A stretch of DNA of 64,000 bases from Roseibium sp. (lineage in GTDB: Bacteria > Pseudomonadota > Alphaproteobacteria > Rhizobiales > Stappiaceae), in assembly GCA_017643925.1 (NCBI GenBank), contig JAEPML010000011.1:62001-126000 (forward strand), in the 5' to 3' direction. Below the pieces are notes generated by a model that saw nothing but the letters and a program-made list of their open reading frames with translations, was not told where the DNA came from and made no database searches. Position 1 is the stretch's first letter; each line of letters begins with the position of its first letter. Positions 35,673 to 45,184 of this stretch are shown in pieces. The position numbers were made by a program, and so were the translations under genes.

Positions 35673-35810
35673 CTTCACTCGCCTCTTCGACATTTTTTGT
35701 CTCGTGTTTCGTCACAAGACAGTTTTTGTTTCAAATCGGGACGATTGCCCTGTCCCAGCCGGTTTTGAGAAGATCTTTGCAGGCGGCGTGCCAAGTTGAA
35801 TGGGGAGAAG

Positions 35811-36102
35811 ATGAGGGAACTCAGGCGCTTGTTAAGGTTAAGACAAGGTAAAGCTTGTCTGCCAGCGCGTCTGTTGGCAGGTTAACGATCTGTTCGTGAT
35901 TGGCAGTGGGAAGGAGGAACCCGCTGTCTTCAGCCAGGCGGCGGACCGGTAGGAACGGCGACAATGCTGCCCCGGAAAACAAGCGCCGGCACTTGCGAAC
36001 TCTTTAATGTCCTGTCGTGCACGTGGGGACGTGACCGATGTTAAGTGGGGGGCATTTCAAGGCACTGGTCATCAGTCCGATGGCCGGTGCCTTGTGTTTT
36101 TT
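35811..36102 (+). ncRNA. Candidate small RNA ending at an orphan terminator
   Basis: The 558-base gap between divergent PAS_5 and rhomboid genes holds no long gene. It has AGACAAG/CTTGTCT (35841-35860) and CTGCCA/TGGCAG (35859-35880) hairpins, and ends in a strong forward terminator (36058-36102) with no forward gene upstream. A 24-codon frame, 35811-35885, starts with ATG after GGGGAG and encodes a short Arg/Leu-rich peptide. The transcript may be a small RNA, a small-protein mRNA or an attenuated leader of the rhomboid gene. The 5' end is not known. The start given is the small ORF. Confidence 0.35.
36058..36102 (+). terminator. Strong intrinsic terminator, forward strand
   Basis: CAAGGCACTGGTCATC (36058-36073) pairs with GATGGCCGGTGCCTTG (36079-36094) in a 16-bp stem with two G-U pairs, loop AGTCC, then TGTTTTTTG. 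The G-U pairs form only in forward-strand RNA, where there is no annotated upstream gene. Confidence 0.85.
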
Positions 36103-36230
36103 GAAGGAATGCCGGATTGCCGCAATGGGAGACCGGGCTCTTTGCATCCTTGAAAAAATAATTGAGTAATTATCTCCCCTATATAGTCACATGACCCGTT
36201 TACGCAGGGGCATTGAAAGGCAAAGGGATC

Positions 36231-37031
36231 ATGAACGTCTATCGTATCGATGAAGAGCGCAAACGGCGTGAACAGGAGCGTAAAGAGCAGGAGAAGCGCG
36301 AGAAACAACAACGTTCCGGGCCACCCGCCATCAACCTGCCCAACATCATTATCGGTTTCGGTGCCGTTCTGGCGGTTATTCACTTGGTGCGTACATTGCT
36401 GCTGCCCGTCACCTGGGACGACTGGGTGATCTATTTTTTCGCTTTTTGGCCGGCAAAATATACTGCTGCAGGTCTGGCGGCACTCAGTCCGTTTGATCTG
36501 GCGTCCAGCGTATGGGCTTTTCTGAGTTACAGTTTCCTGCATGGCGGTGCCATGCATATCATCTTCAATCTGCTCTGGATGGCGATCTTCGGCAGTGCCC
36601 TGGCTCGCCGATTTGGCGCCGGACGGTTCCTTGCTTTCTCGGCCCTGTGTTCGGTCGGTGGTGCGCTTGCACATCTGGCGACCCACTGGGGCGAAGCCAC
36701 GCCAATGATTGGTGCGTCTGCGATCATATCGGGCCATATGGCCGGAGCGTTGCGATTTGTCTTCGAAATGGGGGGGCCGCTTGGAACCTTCAGGCGAACT
36801 GATCCGGCCGCCTATTTTGTACCGGCACAGCCCCTTGCCGAGTGTTTCCGAAACAGGCAGGTGCTTGTCTTCGTTGCCGTCTGGTTTGGCCTCAATCTGC
36901 TCATCGGGTTGATGAGTGGTCCCATTGCAGGACAATCCGCAACCGTCGCCTGGCAGGCGCATATTGGCGGGTTCCTGGCCGGTCTGGCCCTGTTTCCCTA
37001 CCTGGATCCGGTGCCGCAACGTCGAAACTAG
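36231..37031 (+). CDS. Rhomboid family intramembrane serine protease
   Basis: 266-residue rhomboid. A charged N-terminal segment rich in Arg, Glu and Lys (residues about 8-30) is cytoplasmic. Six membrane helices follow. The catalytic Ser lies in PMIGASAIISG and the His in WQAHIGGFLAG, with GGAMHIIFNLLWM supplying the loop 1/oxyanion part. All active residues are present, so intramembrane proteolysis is likely. ATG 36231 follows AAAGGG. An earlier TTG at 36213 is less likely. No substrate is evident nearby. Confidence 0.93.
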   Translation: MNVYRIDEERKRREQERKEQEKREKQQRSGPPAINLPNIIIGFGAVLAVIHLVRTLLLPVTWDDWVIYFFAFWPAKYTAAGLAALSPFDLASSVWAFLSYSFLHGGAMHIIFNLLWMAIFGSALARRFGAGRFLAFSALCSVGGALAHLATHWGEATPMIGASAIISGHMAGALRFVFEMGGPLGTFRRTDPAAYFVPAQPLAECFRNRQVLVFVAVWFGLNLLIGLMSGPIAGQSATVAWQAHIGGFLAGLALFPYLDPVPQRRN

Positions 37032-37130
37032 TGGATGGGGGTCTCAACTGTTTGCGCGGTCGGTTTTTTTTGCCATGATGCAAGTGTCGCGAAAGCGGCT
37101 TTTGACTGATGCCACGGGAGGTGTTCCTAA

Positions 37131-37562
37131 ATGACCGTTGCCGCAATTTTGAGTGGGAAAGGCCACGAAACGATTACAGCGTCCGACAGCGCGACGCTCG
37201 GCGAAATCTGCGAAACCCTGGCAAAACACAAGATCGGCGCCGTCGTGGTTTGCGACGGCAACCTGGCGATCGAAGGAATTGTCTCTGAGCGGGACATTGT
37301 CCGCGTGATTGGCAAACAGGGTCCGGGCGCCCTGAACCTCAGCGTGTCCAACGTCATGACAAAGGACGTTGTCACCTGTGCCGAAGAAAACAGCGTCAAT
37401 GAGGTCATGGCCAAGATGACGCAGGGCCGATTCCGCCACATGCCAGTCGTCAAGGACGGCAAGCTCACCGGCGTCATTTCCATCGGCGACGTTGTGAAAT
37501 TCAAGATTGCACAGGTGGAACTCGAAGCTGAGCAGATGCGCAGCTATATCTCCATGACCTGA
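37131..37562 (+). CDS. Tandem CBS domain protein
   Basis: 143-residue cytoplasmic protein made of two CBS domains: GEICETLAKHKIGAVVV with GIVSERDIVR, and VNEVMAKMTQGRFRHMPVV with GVISIGDVVK. A pair of this kind binds an adenosyl ligand such as AMP or ATP and regulates a partner. The partner is unknown. GGGAGG precedes the ATG. It follows rhomboid by 99 bases and ends at a terminator. Confidence 0.93.
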   Translation: MTVAAILSGKGHETITASDSATLGEICETLAKHKIGAVVVCDGNLAIEGIVSERDIVRVIGKQGPGALNLSVSNVMTKDVVTCAEENSVNEVMAKMTQGRFRHMPVVKDGKLTGVISIGDVVKFKIAQVELEAEQMRSYISMT

Positions 37563-37567
37563 ACAAA

Positions 37568-37596
37568 AAAGGCTGGCCAGTCGGCCAGCCTTCTCT
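37568..37596 (+). terminator. Terminator after CBS gene
   Basis: GGCTGGCC (37571-37578) and GGCCAGCC (37583-37590) form a perfect stem with loop AGTC, followed by TTCTCT and preceded by AAAAAA. It may act in both directions. Confidence 0.7.
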
Positions 37597-37757
37597 CCAA
37601 GTTGCCGAATTCGCCGGATCAACTCTGAAGAGTGTCCCGTTCCGGGTGGTTCCTGGTGTTCGCGATTCCCGCGCATTGAGCGCGTGCCCCGGCGACGGCG
37701 AGTTCTCCCGCCCGGGGGCAGGAGATCTTCATCTGGAGCAGGGGTATTATTCGCGGA

Positions 37758-38024
37758 TCAGGCCGTCGCTCCCTTGTGTCGGATCGCACATCCAAGGCTT
37801 CCTGCCAGGACGCCGACCAGAACTGCAATCGCAAGGTCAAAGCTGCCAATATCGGTGAAACGGAAACCCGCAAAAACCACGGTTTCAAATACGCCGACCA
37901 GACCGCCCAGAATTGCAGCGACTATCCAGTTACGCGTCATCATCCCAAGCGCGAGGCCGAGAATTCCGGGAAGGCTGAGAACGTTGCCTCCAATGGTTCC
38001 AAGCAGATCGAGAATGCCAAGCAT
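37758..38024 (-). CDS. Small hydrophobic membrane protein
   Basis: 88-residue protein with three hydrophobic stretches: LLGTIGGNVLSLPGILGLAL, WIVAAILGGLVGVFETVVFAG and LAIAVLVGVLAGSLGCAI. It resembles small inner-membrane proteins of the GlsB/YeaQ style only in outline, so no family is assigned. The start is ATG 38024. It lies 41 bases after napC on the same strand and might be read through from the nap operon. Confidence 0.7.
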   Translation of the reverse strand: MLGILDLLGTIGGNVLSLPGILGLALGMMTRNWIVAAILGGLVGVFETVVFAGFRFTDIGSFDLAIAVLVGVLAGSLGCAIRHKGATA

Positions 38025-38065
38025 GGTTTAGCTCTTTCTATGTAATGTTCTGGCAGACACGGGTC

Positions 38066-38767
38066 TTAGTTGGACAAGTTGCCGAGATAGGACCTGACGG
38101 CTGCGACATCGTCTGTTTTTTGGGACTCAGGTGACGCGTTGGCCTGGAGCTCGTCCGTGACGCGCTTGTACTCTTCCAGATAGTCGGGCGGAAGCGCGTG
38201 CGCGATGCCCTGGTGACAGTCGATGCAGGTCATGTTCTCGTCGATGGCCCGCTGATGCTCGGACGCTGCCCGCGTTTCTTGGATCGTGAAGTCCATGTAT
38301 TCGAAATTGTGGCAGTTGCGGCACTCACGGCTGTCGGAAGCTTTCATCTTCTTCCAGACGAGCGAGGCCATGGCGAGCCGGTGCTCTTCATATTTCTCCG
38401 GTGTGGAGATTGTGCCCACAATCTCGTGGTAGACGTCCTTTACGGCGATGATTTTCGCCTTGACCTTGTGCTGCCACTCATGCGGCACGTGGCAATCGGA
38501 GCAGATCGCACGGACGCCGGAATGGTTGTTGTAGTGGATGGTTTCCCGGTATTCGCCGAGATTGGTTTCCATCGTGTGACAACCCGTGCAGAACTCTTCC
38601 GTGTTGGTCAGTTCCATGCTCCAGTTGAACGCACCCCAGAACAGGACCCCGCCTAGGAAACCGCCAATCGCGATAAAGCCGACGCTGAAGGCGGCAACCG
38701 GGCTCCAGAAGCCGTCCCAAAGTCTGCGGATCAGGCCGCCTTTCGGCTTTTCATTCGGATCTGACAT
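38066..38767 (-). CDS. napC: NapC, tetraheme quinol dehydrogenase
   Basis: 233-residue NapC/NirT-family c-type cytochrome that passes electrons from quinol to NapAB. A membrane anchor lies at residues about 18-42. Four CxxCH heme sites follow: CTGCH, CSDCH, CRNCH and CIDCH. The length is slightly above the usual 200 because of a short C-terminal tail. It is the last gene of napFDAGHBC, 24 bases after napB. Confidence 0.96.
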   Translation of the reverse strand: MSDPNEKPKGGLIRRLWDGFWSPVAAFSVGFIAIGGFLGGVLFWGAFNWSMELTNTEEFCTGCHTMETNLGEYRETIHYNNHSGVRAICSDCHVPHEWQHKVKAKIIAVKDVYHEIVGTISTPEKYEEHRLAMASLVWKKMKASDSRECRNCHNFEYMDFTIQETRAASEHQRAIDENMTCIDCHQGIAHALPPDYLEEYKRVTDELQANASPESQKTDDVAAVRSYLGNLSN

Positions 38768-38791
38768 GATCTCTTCTCTCCTGTTCCCGCG

Positions 38792-39235
38792 TCAGCGAAC
38801 TGCGTTGGAAGGTTGGAAGTCGTTGCCGACCAGTTCCGGGGCGTTGACCTGGGGAACATGGCACTGATTGCAGAACCAGCGGGTGCCGGCGACCGTGTCG
38901 AGCTGGTTACCGTCCCTGTCGAGGTAGTGAGTCATGGATAGGGTTGGTGCGCCGCGCTCACCGGCCACGGTCCAGTCGTGACAGCTCAGACACTGGTTGG
39001 TGCGCTTGTCCATCTGGTATTGCGAGATGGAGTGCGGGATCAAAGGCGGCTGTTGGCGATAGTTACGCGCAATCCGGCCTTCCAGCTGCTTGTGAACGCT
39101 GTCAGCGGGCAATGACTGATCGATCTCGCCGTGGCGCAGGCTCTGGACGGGGCCGGAAGACTGCGCAATTGCGAGCCCAGCCAGAACTGTCGTGATAGCT
39201 AGGGTGGATATTCCCACTAGGACTGGCAGTTTCAT
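38792..39235 (-). CDS. napB: NapB, diheme electron transfer subunit
   Basis: 147-residue periplasmic cytochrome with Sec signal MKLPVLVGISTLAITTVLAG and two heme sites, CLSCH and CNQCH. It forms the NapAB complex and feeds electrons from NapC or NapGH to NapA. Distal His ligands are likely in PLIPHSISQY and LSMTHYLDRDG. The spacing to its neighbours is about 20 bases on each side, so it is cotranscribed. Confidence 0.95.
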   Translation of the reverse strand: MKLPVLVGISTLAITTVLAGLAIAQSSGPVQSLRHGEIDQSLPADSVHKQLEGRIARNYRQQPPLIPHSISQYQMDKRTNQCLSCHDWTVAGERGAPTLSMTHYLDRDGNQLDTVAGTRWFCNQCHVPQVNAPELVGNDFQPSNAVR

Positions 39236-39256
39236 GTCTATTCTCCGTTGCTCCGT

Positions 39257-40168
39257 TCAAGCGGCATATTCTGATGGCGCGTCCACCGCCGGCTTGGCGG
39301 TTTCGCTGACGCGCGGGTCAAATCGGTGGGTGAAAGCGAAAACATCTACAGCACAGACGTCTATGCAGCGTCCGCAATTTGTACAGTCAGGTGACAGGAT
39401 CACAGGCGTATCGCCGGGCTTGCCTTTCAGCGCAGGCGAGATCACGTGGTTTTCCGGGCAGACAGCGTAACAGTCCATACAGTCGTCACAGGAGACGCGG
39501 TTGGCCGCACTGACCCGCACCACACTCTTGGTGCCGACCAGGCCGTAAAACGCGCCGACCGGGCAGATATGGCTGCACCAGCCACGCCTGGAGACCAGGA
39601 GGTCGAACAGGAACACGGCCGCCACAACGACCCAGGCAAAGCCCATGCCGAAGACAAGTCCGCGATGCAGGATCGTGACGGGATTGACCAGTTCCCAGGC
39701 AATTGTGCCGTTCAGCGCGCTGACAACGACAACTGTCCCAAGCACCCAAAGACGGGCCGAGCGCTTGGGCTGCCAGCCTTTCTGGAGGCCGAGCCGTTCG
39801 TGCAGCCAATGGGCAGCGTCGGTTACCGGATTGATCGGGCAGACCCAGGAACAATAGACCCTGCCGCCGATCAGGGCGTAGACAGCGAGCACGATGATTG
39901 CCCCGACAAGGGCCGTCAGTTCGGGCAAATGTCCGGCTGCTATGCTCTGCAAAAGGACCAGCGGATCGGTGAGGGGCAGGACCTCGAAGGTGCGCGAACC
40001 GGCCAGTGTGCCGACCACCCACCAGATGCCGAACCAGGGTCCCAGCAGAAACAGGCCGAGAAAGAAGGATTGCGACAGGCGGCGCAAGATCAGATAGCGA
40101 TGGGCTCCGAACCAGCCCTTGATGCGGATTGCCTCCTGGCCAACCGGGAGCCTTGTCTTGGCGCTCAT
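39257..40168 (-). CDS. napH: NapH, membrane ferredoxin-type quinol dehydrogenase subunit
   Basis: 303-residue inner-membrane protein with about four transmembrane helices. It has two conserved CxxxCP motifs in the cytoplasmic loops (CSWVCPINP and CSHICPVGA) and two C-terminal [4Fe-4S] sites ([13 protein letters not shown] and [11 protein letters not shown]). With NapG it forms a ubiquinol dehydrogenase branch to NapAB. Its start overlaps the napG stop by four bases. Confidence 0.95.
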   Translation of the reverse strand: MSAKTRLPVGQEAIRIKGWFGAHRYLILRRLSQSFFLGLFLLGPWFGIWWVVGTLAGSRTFEVLPLTDPLVLLQSIAAGHLPELTALVGAIIVLAVYALIGGRVYCSWVCPINPVTDAAHWLHERLGLQKGWQPKRSARLWVLGTVVVVSALNGTIAWELVNPVTILHRGLVFGMGFAWVVVAAVFLFDLLVSRRGWCSHICPVGAFYGLVGTKSVVRVSAANRVSCDDCMDCYAVCPENHVISPALKGKPGDTPVILSPDCTNCGRCIDVCAVDVFAFTHRFDPRVSETAKPAVDAPSEYAA

Positions 40169-40983
40169 TGGGCACCTCCCGGCAATTTGAAGGCGGGTTC
40201 AAAACCGCCGGTGGCTTCCGGCGCGGCACCAGCCGGTGCAGGCATCCGGTCAGGCAGGTCAATGATGCCCTCCACCAGGGGCGCACCCTTGCGTTCCTTT
40301 TCTTCCCAACCCTTGCGGTAATGATCAGCCGAGGATCCGCGCGCCAGCCGGATCGGCAAAACCTTGATGGCGGCGTCCGGCAGGACACAGCTCTTTTCAC
40401 ACAGGCCACATCCTGTGCAGTGATCCGCATGCACGGTTGGTGCAAAAATGGCGTGTTTGCCGGATCTCGCGTTGTGCGAGGTTTCCAGCGTGATTGCCTC
40501 GTCGATCACCGGGCAGACCCGATAACAGACGTCGCAGCGCAGTCCGAGGAAATTCAGGCAGTTTTCCTGATCGACCAGAACGGCGGTGCCCATGCGGGCA
40601 TCGTCGATGGTTTTCAGTCCGGGATCGAGTGCACCGGTCGGACAGGCAGCGACACAGGGAATGTCATCGCACATCTCACAGGGCACGTCGCGGGCCGTGA
40701 AGTAGGGTGTTCCCGTCGCCGGGTCGTCTTCACCGAGTTCGGCGAGCTTCAACGTGTCGTAGGGACAATCCCGAACGCACAATCCGCACCGGATACAGGC
40801 TGACAGAAAATCGGTTTCGGGCATCGCGCCGGGTGGACGCAAGGCCTCCGCAGGCAGCGCGCGCGCATCGCGCGCCACATAGGCCAGCAAGCTGCCCGCG
40901 ACCGCACAGCCACCGGCGACACGCGCCGTTTCCGCGAGGAAACGGCGGCGGCCGGGAGATTTTGGCTGTAAGGTGGCTGACAT
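40165..40983 (-). CDS. napG: NapG, periplasmic ferredoxin-type protein
   Basis: 272-residue iron-sulfur protein with a twin-arginine signal ([15 protein letters not shown]) for folded export. Four [4Fe-4S] sites can be seen: [43 protein letters not shown] and [11 protein letters not shown]. It transfers electrons from NapH towards NapAB. It overlaps napH by four bases and follows napA by 23 bases. Confidence 0.95.
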   Translation of the reverse strand: MSATLQPKSPGRRRFLAETARVAGGCAVAGSLLAYVARDARALPAEALRPPGAMPETDFLSACIRCGLCVRDCPYDTLKLAELGEDDPATGTPYFTARDVPCEMCDDIPCVAACPTGALDPGLKTIDDARMGTAVLVDQENCLNFLGLRCDVCYRVCPVIDEAITLETSHNARSGKHAIFAPTVHADHCTGCGLCEKSCVLPDAAIKVLPIRLARGSSADHYRKGWEEKERKGAPLVEGIIDLPDRMPAPAGAAPEATGGFEPAFKLPGGAQ

Positions 40984-41006
40984 GGCTGGCGACCCTCGAT
41001 GCGCCT

Positions 41007-43499
41007 TTAGGCGCGTTCGACCTTACAAGCGCATTTCTTGAAGTCGGTTTCCTTGGAGAGCGGGCAGGTCGCGTCCAGGGTCAGCTTGTTGATCAGCTGG
41101 CTCTCGTCGAACCAAGGCACGAACACCAGTCCCTTCGGCGGCTTGTTCCGGCCACGGGTTTCAACCCGGGTCAGCATCTCGCCCCGACGGGTGGAAAGGA
41201 GAATTTCCTGTCCGCGGCGCAGGTCGCGTGCTCTCGCGTCCTCCGGATGCATGTAGCAGACAGCCGACGGGTAGGCCCGGTGCAGTTCCGGGACACGGCG
41301 GGTCATCGAGCCGGAATGCCAGTGTTCAAGGACACGGCCCGTGCAGAGCCACAGATCGAATTCCTCATCCGGGCTTTCCGCGGCCACTTCAAATGGCGCG
41401 AAGATGATTTTCGCCTTGCCGTCCTTGTGACCATAGAACTGGACGCCCTTGCCTTCTTCGACATAGGGGTCATAGCCCTCGCGGAAACGATAAAGTGTTT
41501 CCTTGCCATCAACCACCGGCCAGCGCAGGCCGCGTGCCTGGTGGTAGGTTTCGAAGGATGCCAGATCGTGGGCGTGGCCCCGGCCGAACTCGGCATATTC
41601 CTCGAAGAGGCCTTTCTGGACGTAGAAGCCGAAATGCTCTGATTCGTCGTTGTCGAAGCCTTCCGGGGTCTCGGATGCCGGGTACTTGTCGACCACGCCG
41701 TTGGCAAACAGAACTTCGTAAAGTGTCTTGCCGGCCAGTTCGGGCTTCTTGGCAATCAGTTCTTCCCCCCAGGCTTCCTCGACAGTGAAGCGCTTGGAGA
41801 ATTCCATGATCTGCCAGACATCCGACTTGGCCTCACCCGGTGCCTTGACCTGCTGGCGCCAGAATTGGGTGCGGCGCTCCGCATTGCCGTAGGCACCTTC
41901 CTTTTCCACCCACATGGCGGTCGGCAGGATCAGATCCGCAGCCATGGCCGTCACGGTCGGGTAGGGGTCGGAGACGACGATGAAGTTCTCCGGGTTGCGA
42001 TAGCCCGGGAAGCCTTCCTCGTTCATGTTGGGCGCAGCTTGCATGTTGTTGTTGCACTGGACCCAATAGGCATTGAGATCGCCGTCTTTCAACTTGCGGT
42101 GTTGCAAGACAGCGTGGAAGCCCGGTTTCGGCGGGATTGTGCCTTCCGGAATGTTCCAGGCGGTTTCGCAGATTTCACGGTGCTTGTCGTTGGCAACGAC
42201 CATGTCGGCCGGCAAGCGGTGGGCAAAGGTACCGACTTCACGCGCCGTGCCGCACGCAGATGGCTGGCCGGTCAGGGAGAAGGGCGAGTTGCCCGGCTCG
42301 GAAATCTTGCCGGTCAGAAGGTGTACGTTGTACATCAACCCGTTCACCCAGGAGCCGCGGGTATGCTGGTTGAAGCCCATGGTCCAGAGCGACATGACCT
42401 TGCGGTTCGGGTCGGCGTACTGTTGGGCCAGTTTTTCCAATGCAGCAGCTGGTACGCCCGAGAGTTCGGAGACCTTGTCGACCGTGTACTCGGAAACCGC
42501 TGCGGCATATTCGTCGAAACTCATCGGCGACAGCTTGCCGGAATTCGGATTGGCAGCTTCCTGTTGCAGCGGATTGCTGTCCCGCAGGCCGTAACCGATG
42601 TCCGTGTCTGTCTTCGTGATGTTCACATGGGCATTCATGAAGTCCCAGTTCACCGCATCATTCTGGATGATGTAGTTGGCGATGTAGTTCAGGATCGCCA
42701 GGTCGGTCTGAGGCGCGAACACCATGCCGTTGTCGGCCAGTTCGAAGGAGCGGTGCTCGAATGTCGACAGCACGTGCACTTCACAGTCCGGCTTGGTCAG
42801 CCGTGTGTCGGTCAGGCGCGACCAAAGGATCGGGTGCATCTCGGCCATGTTGGAGCCCCAGAGCACAAACGTATCCGCATGCTCCAGGTCATCGTAACAG
42901 CCCATCGGCTCGTCGATGCCGAAGGCACGCATGAAGCCGACCACGGCAGAGGCCATGCAGTGGCGCGCATTCGGGTCGATGTTGTTGGAGCGCAGGCCCG
43001 CCTTCATGAACTTGGCGGCGGCGTAGCCTTCCCAAACCGTCCACTGACCCGAGCCGAACATGCCGACGGCGGTCGGGCCTTTCTTCGCGAGGGCATCCTT
43101 CCACTTCTCGGCCATCACGTCGAAGGCTTCGTCCCAGCTGACCGGCTCGAACTCGCCGTTCTTGTCGAAAACGCCGTTGGACTTGCGCAGAAGCGGTGTG
43201 GTCAGACGGTCCTGGCCATACATGATCTTGGACAGGAAATAGCCCTTGATGCAGTTGAGGCCGCGGTTGACCGGTGCGTCGGGGTCGCCCTGTGTGGCGA
43301 CGACACGGCCTTCCTTGGTGCCCACCAGCACCGAACAGCCGGTGCCGCAGAAACGGCAAGGTGCCTTGTCCCAACGGATATCGGCATTTCCCGGTTGCGA
43401 CTGCGCCGGGCCTGTGGTGAGCGTGATGCCTGCGGCAGAGGCCGTTGCGGCCGCCGCTGTGGCCTTCAGAAATGTCCTGCGGGATTCAGAGGTTGTCAT
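41007..43499 (-). CDS. napA: NapA, periplasmic nitrate reductase catalytic subunit
   Basis: 830-residue molybdopterin enzyme reducing nitrate to nitrite in the periplasm. A twin-arginine signal begins [20 protein letters not shown]. The [4Fe-4S] site is [12 protein letters not shown] plus a later Cys in NCIKGYF. The molybdenum ligand Cys lies in [13 protein letters not shown]. The length fits NapA rather than the assimilatory NasA. ATG 43499 is chosen since it starts the Tat signal; a longer frame begins at 43544. It overlaps the napD end by 14 bases. Confidence 0.97.
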   Translation of the reverse strand: MTTSESRRTFLKATAAAATASAAGITLTTGPAQSQPGNADIRWDKAPCRFCGTGCSVLVGTKEGRVVATQGDPDAPVNRGLNCIKGYFLSKIMYGQDRLTTPLLRKSNGVFDKNGEFEPVSWDEAFDVMAEKWKDALAKKGPTAVGMFGSGQWTVWEGYAAAKFMKAGLRSNNIDPNARHCMASAVVGFMRAFGIDEPMGCYDDLEHADTFVLWGSNMAEMHPILWSRLTDTRLTKPDCEVHVLSTFEHRSFELADNGMVFAPQTDLAILNYIANYIIQNDAVNWDFMNAHVNITKTDTDIGYGLRDSNPLQQEAANPNSGKLSPMSFDEYAAAVSEYTVDKVSELSGVPAAALEKLAQQYADPNRKVMSLWTMGFNQHTRGSWVNGLMYNVHLLTGKISEPGNSPFSLTGQPSACGTAREVGTFAHRLPADMVVANDKHREICETAWNIPEGTIPPKPGFHAVLQHRKLKDGDLNAYWVQCNNNMQAAPNMNEEGFPGYRNPENFIVVSDPYPTVTAMAADLILPTAMWVEKEGAYGNAERRTQFWRQQVKAPGEAKSDVWQIMEFSKRFTVEEAWGEELIAKKPELAGKTLYEVLFANGVVDKYPASETPEGFDNDESEHFGFYVQKGLFEEYAEFGRGHAHDLASFETYHQARGLRWPVVDGKETLYRFREGYDPYVEEGKGVQFYGHKDGKAKIIFAPFEVAAESPDEEFDLWLCTGRVLEHWHSGSMTRRVPELHRAYPSAVCYMHPEDARARDLRRGQEILLSTRRGEMLTRVETRGRNKPPKGLVFVPWFDESQLINKLTLDATCPLSKETDFKKCACKVERA

Positions 43500-43788
43500 G
43501 GGTCTGGTCTCCGGCTTGGCTGGATTTGGCTGGCAGGGAGGCAATGTCGTTCGCTGCTAGGTCTTCGAAATGGTGGTAGGTGATCGTCACAGAGATCACG
43601 CCAGGAATTTGGTGCATGGCCATGATCTGATCGGCGGCAGTTTTGGTCTGGGTGTCTTCGACAACAACCACGAGTCGGCCGTCATCGCTGGCGCCGTGAA
43701 CCTCAGTGCCTTCCAAGGCCTCGACGCCGCTGCGGACGGCGTCGGCCGTTTCGCTTGTTGCATGGACGAGGCAGCCGCAAATATTCAT
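43486..43788 (-). CDS. napD: NapD, chaperone for the NapA Tat signal
   Basis: 100-residue cytoplasmic chaperone that binds the twin-arginine signal of NapA until cofactor insertion is done. [18 protein letters not shown] opens the ferredoxin-like fold, and [18 protein letters not shown] and [14 protein letters not shown] are typical. ATG 43788 is chosen because it starts the family sequence and overlaps the napF stop (ATGA). The upstream extension lies within napF. Confidence 0.93.
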   Translation of the reverse strand: MNICGCLVHATSETADAVRSGVEALEGTEVHGASDDGRLVVVVEDTQTKTAADQIMAMHQIPGVISVTITYHHFEDLAANDIASLPAKSSQAGDQTHDNL

Positions 43789-44306
43789 GCTGGGATCTTC
43801 TCGGTTTTGGTCTCTGGCTGTGTGAGACGGATTGCTTGAGCTGGACAGGAATGTGCGCATGCGCCACATCCGGAGCATTGATCAACATCAATCAACGGTT
43901 CCGATTTTCCACCCAGGGCGAGTTTGAAGCGAATGGCGCGAGGTTCACAGACGTCCTCGCACGTGCGGCACATGATGCCTTGCCGCGAGAGACAGGCTTC
44001 CTGAACTTCCGCTTTCCAGGGCCATGTGATGTCGCGCGCGGCGTCTATGGCATCCGTTGGGCATGCTTCGGCACAGGCACTGCAAAAGGTGCACGCACCT
44101 GAATCGAAACTCAGAACCGGGCGCTGGTTTGCATTGAGCGAAATGATGTTTTCCGGGCAGGCCGTGGTGCATTCCTGGCAACCCGTGCAATAGGCCGCGA
44201 TGGAGGCCTCGGTTGACCGAGGTGGCCTTATTGCAGCGTCCCTGGAACGGCGGGGCAGGCTCAGAAAGGCTCTGCGGCTTGCTGAAAAATTCGGGTCTTT
44301 GGTCAT
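43785..44306 (-). CDS. napF: NapF, ferredoxin-type accessory protein
   Basis: 173-residue cytoplasmic iron-sulfur protein. Four Cys clusters: CTGCQECTTACPE, CTFCSACAEACPT, the variant set MCRTCEDVCEP, and CSGCGACAHSCPA. NapF is thought to help load the iron-sulfur cluster of NapA before export. An Arg-rich start (SRRAFLSLPRRSRD) resembles a degenerate Tat motif, as in other NapF. It is the first gene of the operon, with ATG 44306. Confidence 0.93.
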   Translation of the reverse strand: MTKDPNFSASRRAFLSLPRRSRDAAIRPPRSTEASIAAYCTGCQECTTACPENIISLNANQRPVLSFDSGACTFCSACAEACPTDAIDAARDITWPWKAEVQEACLSRQGIMCRTCEDVCEPRAIRFKLALGGKSEPLIDVDQCSGCGACAHSCPAQAIRLTQPETKTEKIPA

Positions 44307-44673
44307 GGCTCAGCCCAACACCGGTTGCAGGTGCCGTTGACGTGCCCAGCTGATGCCACCGTCTTTGACGACGATGGCGCTGACCATGACTGGCGCCGGC
44401 ACACAGGCAAGCTGGATGATTGTTCACCGTTCATCCCGTCCGGATAGAACGTCAACGTCCGCCATAACCGCTCCCTCTCATGCGGATGGTTTTGTCAGAG
44501 CGCAAGGATGCGTCAATCTGGCGCGCTCTGATTAAACCTTAGGCGAACGAGAGAGTGTTTCGGAATAAGTATGATTACGTAGGGGGAAGTAATAAGCCTC
44601 TTGAATTATTGACATTCCTCAATGCGCTGCATCGACGGCCTGGCCTTGGGCGCGCTAACTGCGTGATTCAAAA
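44307..44673. other. nap leader region
   Basis: The 367 bases between napF and hisI hold the FNR-like site below and no napE. Short reverse-strand frames exist, including a 25-codon frame ending just before napF, but none resembles a Nap protein. Confidence 0.5.
44609..44622 (-). promoter_or_regulatory. FNR/Nnr-like site upstream of nap operon
   Basis: TTGACATTCCTCAA matches the FNR palindrome TTGAT-N4-ATCAA at eight of ten positions. It lies about 300 bases before napF and 64 bases from hisI's end. Low-oxygen activation of nap is plausible. The distance to napF implies a long leader. Confidence 0.55.
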
Positions 44674-45129
44674 TCAGCTTTTGCCATAGACGTCATCAGG
44701 ATCGTAAACCCGCTCGGCATAGACGCGTTCAAGGCGGACATTGCCCGAGTCCGGCTTTACAATCTTCCTGAAAAAGCAGGAGTGGTAGCCCACGTGACAG
44801 GTTGCACCGTTGCCGGCGACCGAGACCTTCAGCACGAGGGCGTCCTGATCACAGTCGGTGAGGATTTCGTGGACGGTCTGAACCTGGCCTGACGTCTCGC
44901 CCTTTTTCCAGAAGCTCTGCCTTGACCTGCTCCAGTACCAGGCCTCTCCGGTATCGATCGTGCGTTTGAGTGCCTCTTCGTTCATGTAGCCGACCATCAA
45001 GACGTCACCGGTGGAAACCTCGGTGACAACGGCGGTAATCAATCCGTCGGAGTCATATTTCGGCATAAGGAAGTCGCCGTTTTCGACCGCATCCTTGTTG
45101 CCACGTTCTGAAATGCTGGAAGTGCACAT
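44674..45129 (-). CDS. hisI: Phosphoribosyl-AMP cyclohydrolase
   Basis: HisI (EC 3.5.4.19) opens the purine ring of phosphoribosyl-AMP, the third step of histidine synthesis. The 151 residues have the core LMVGYMNEEAL, WYWSRSRQSFWKKGETSG and the zinc ligands in DCDQDALVLKV and CHVGYHSCFF. The chain lacks the HisE domain, as in most alphaproteobacteria. The start ATG 45129 lies 55 bases after folE, so cotranscription is likely. Confidence 0.95.
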   Translation of the reverse strand: MCTSSISERGNKDAVENGDFLMPKYDSDGLITAVVTEVSTGDVLMVGYMNEEALKRTIDTGEAWYWSRSRQSFWKKGETSGQVQTVHEILTDCDQDALVLKVSVAGNGATCHVGYHSCFFRKIVKPDSGNVRLERVYAERVYDPDDVYGKS

Positions 45130-45184
45130 AAAGAAAAGCCCTTGCCTTTATCACTTGCGGCAAGGGCACATTGTCGGTGCAGCC

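Noticed and set aside
44318..44490. napE or napK hidden upstream of napF
   Set aside because: Reverse-strand frames here are 13 to 43 codons and have no transmembrane segment of the NapE type.
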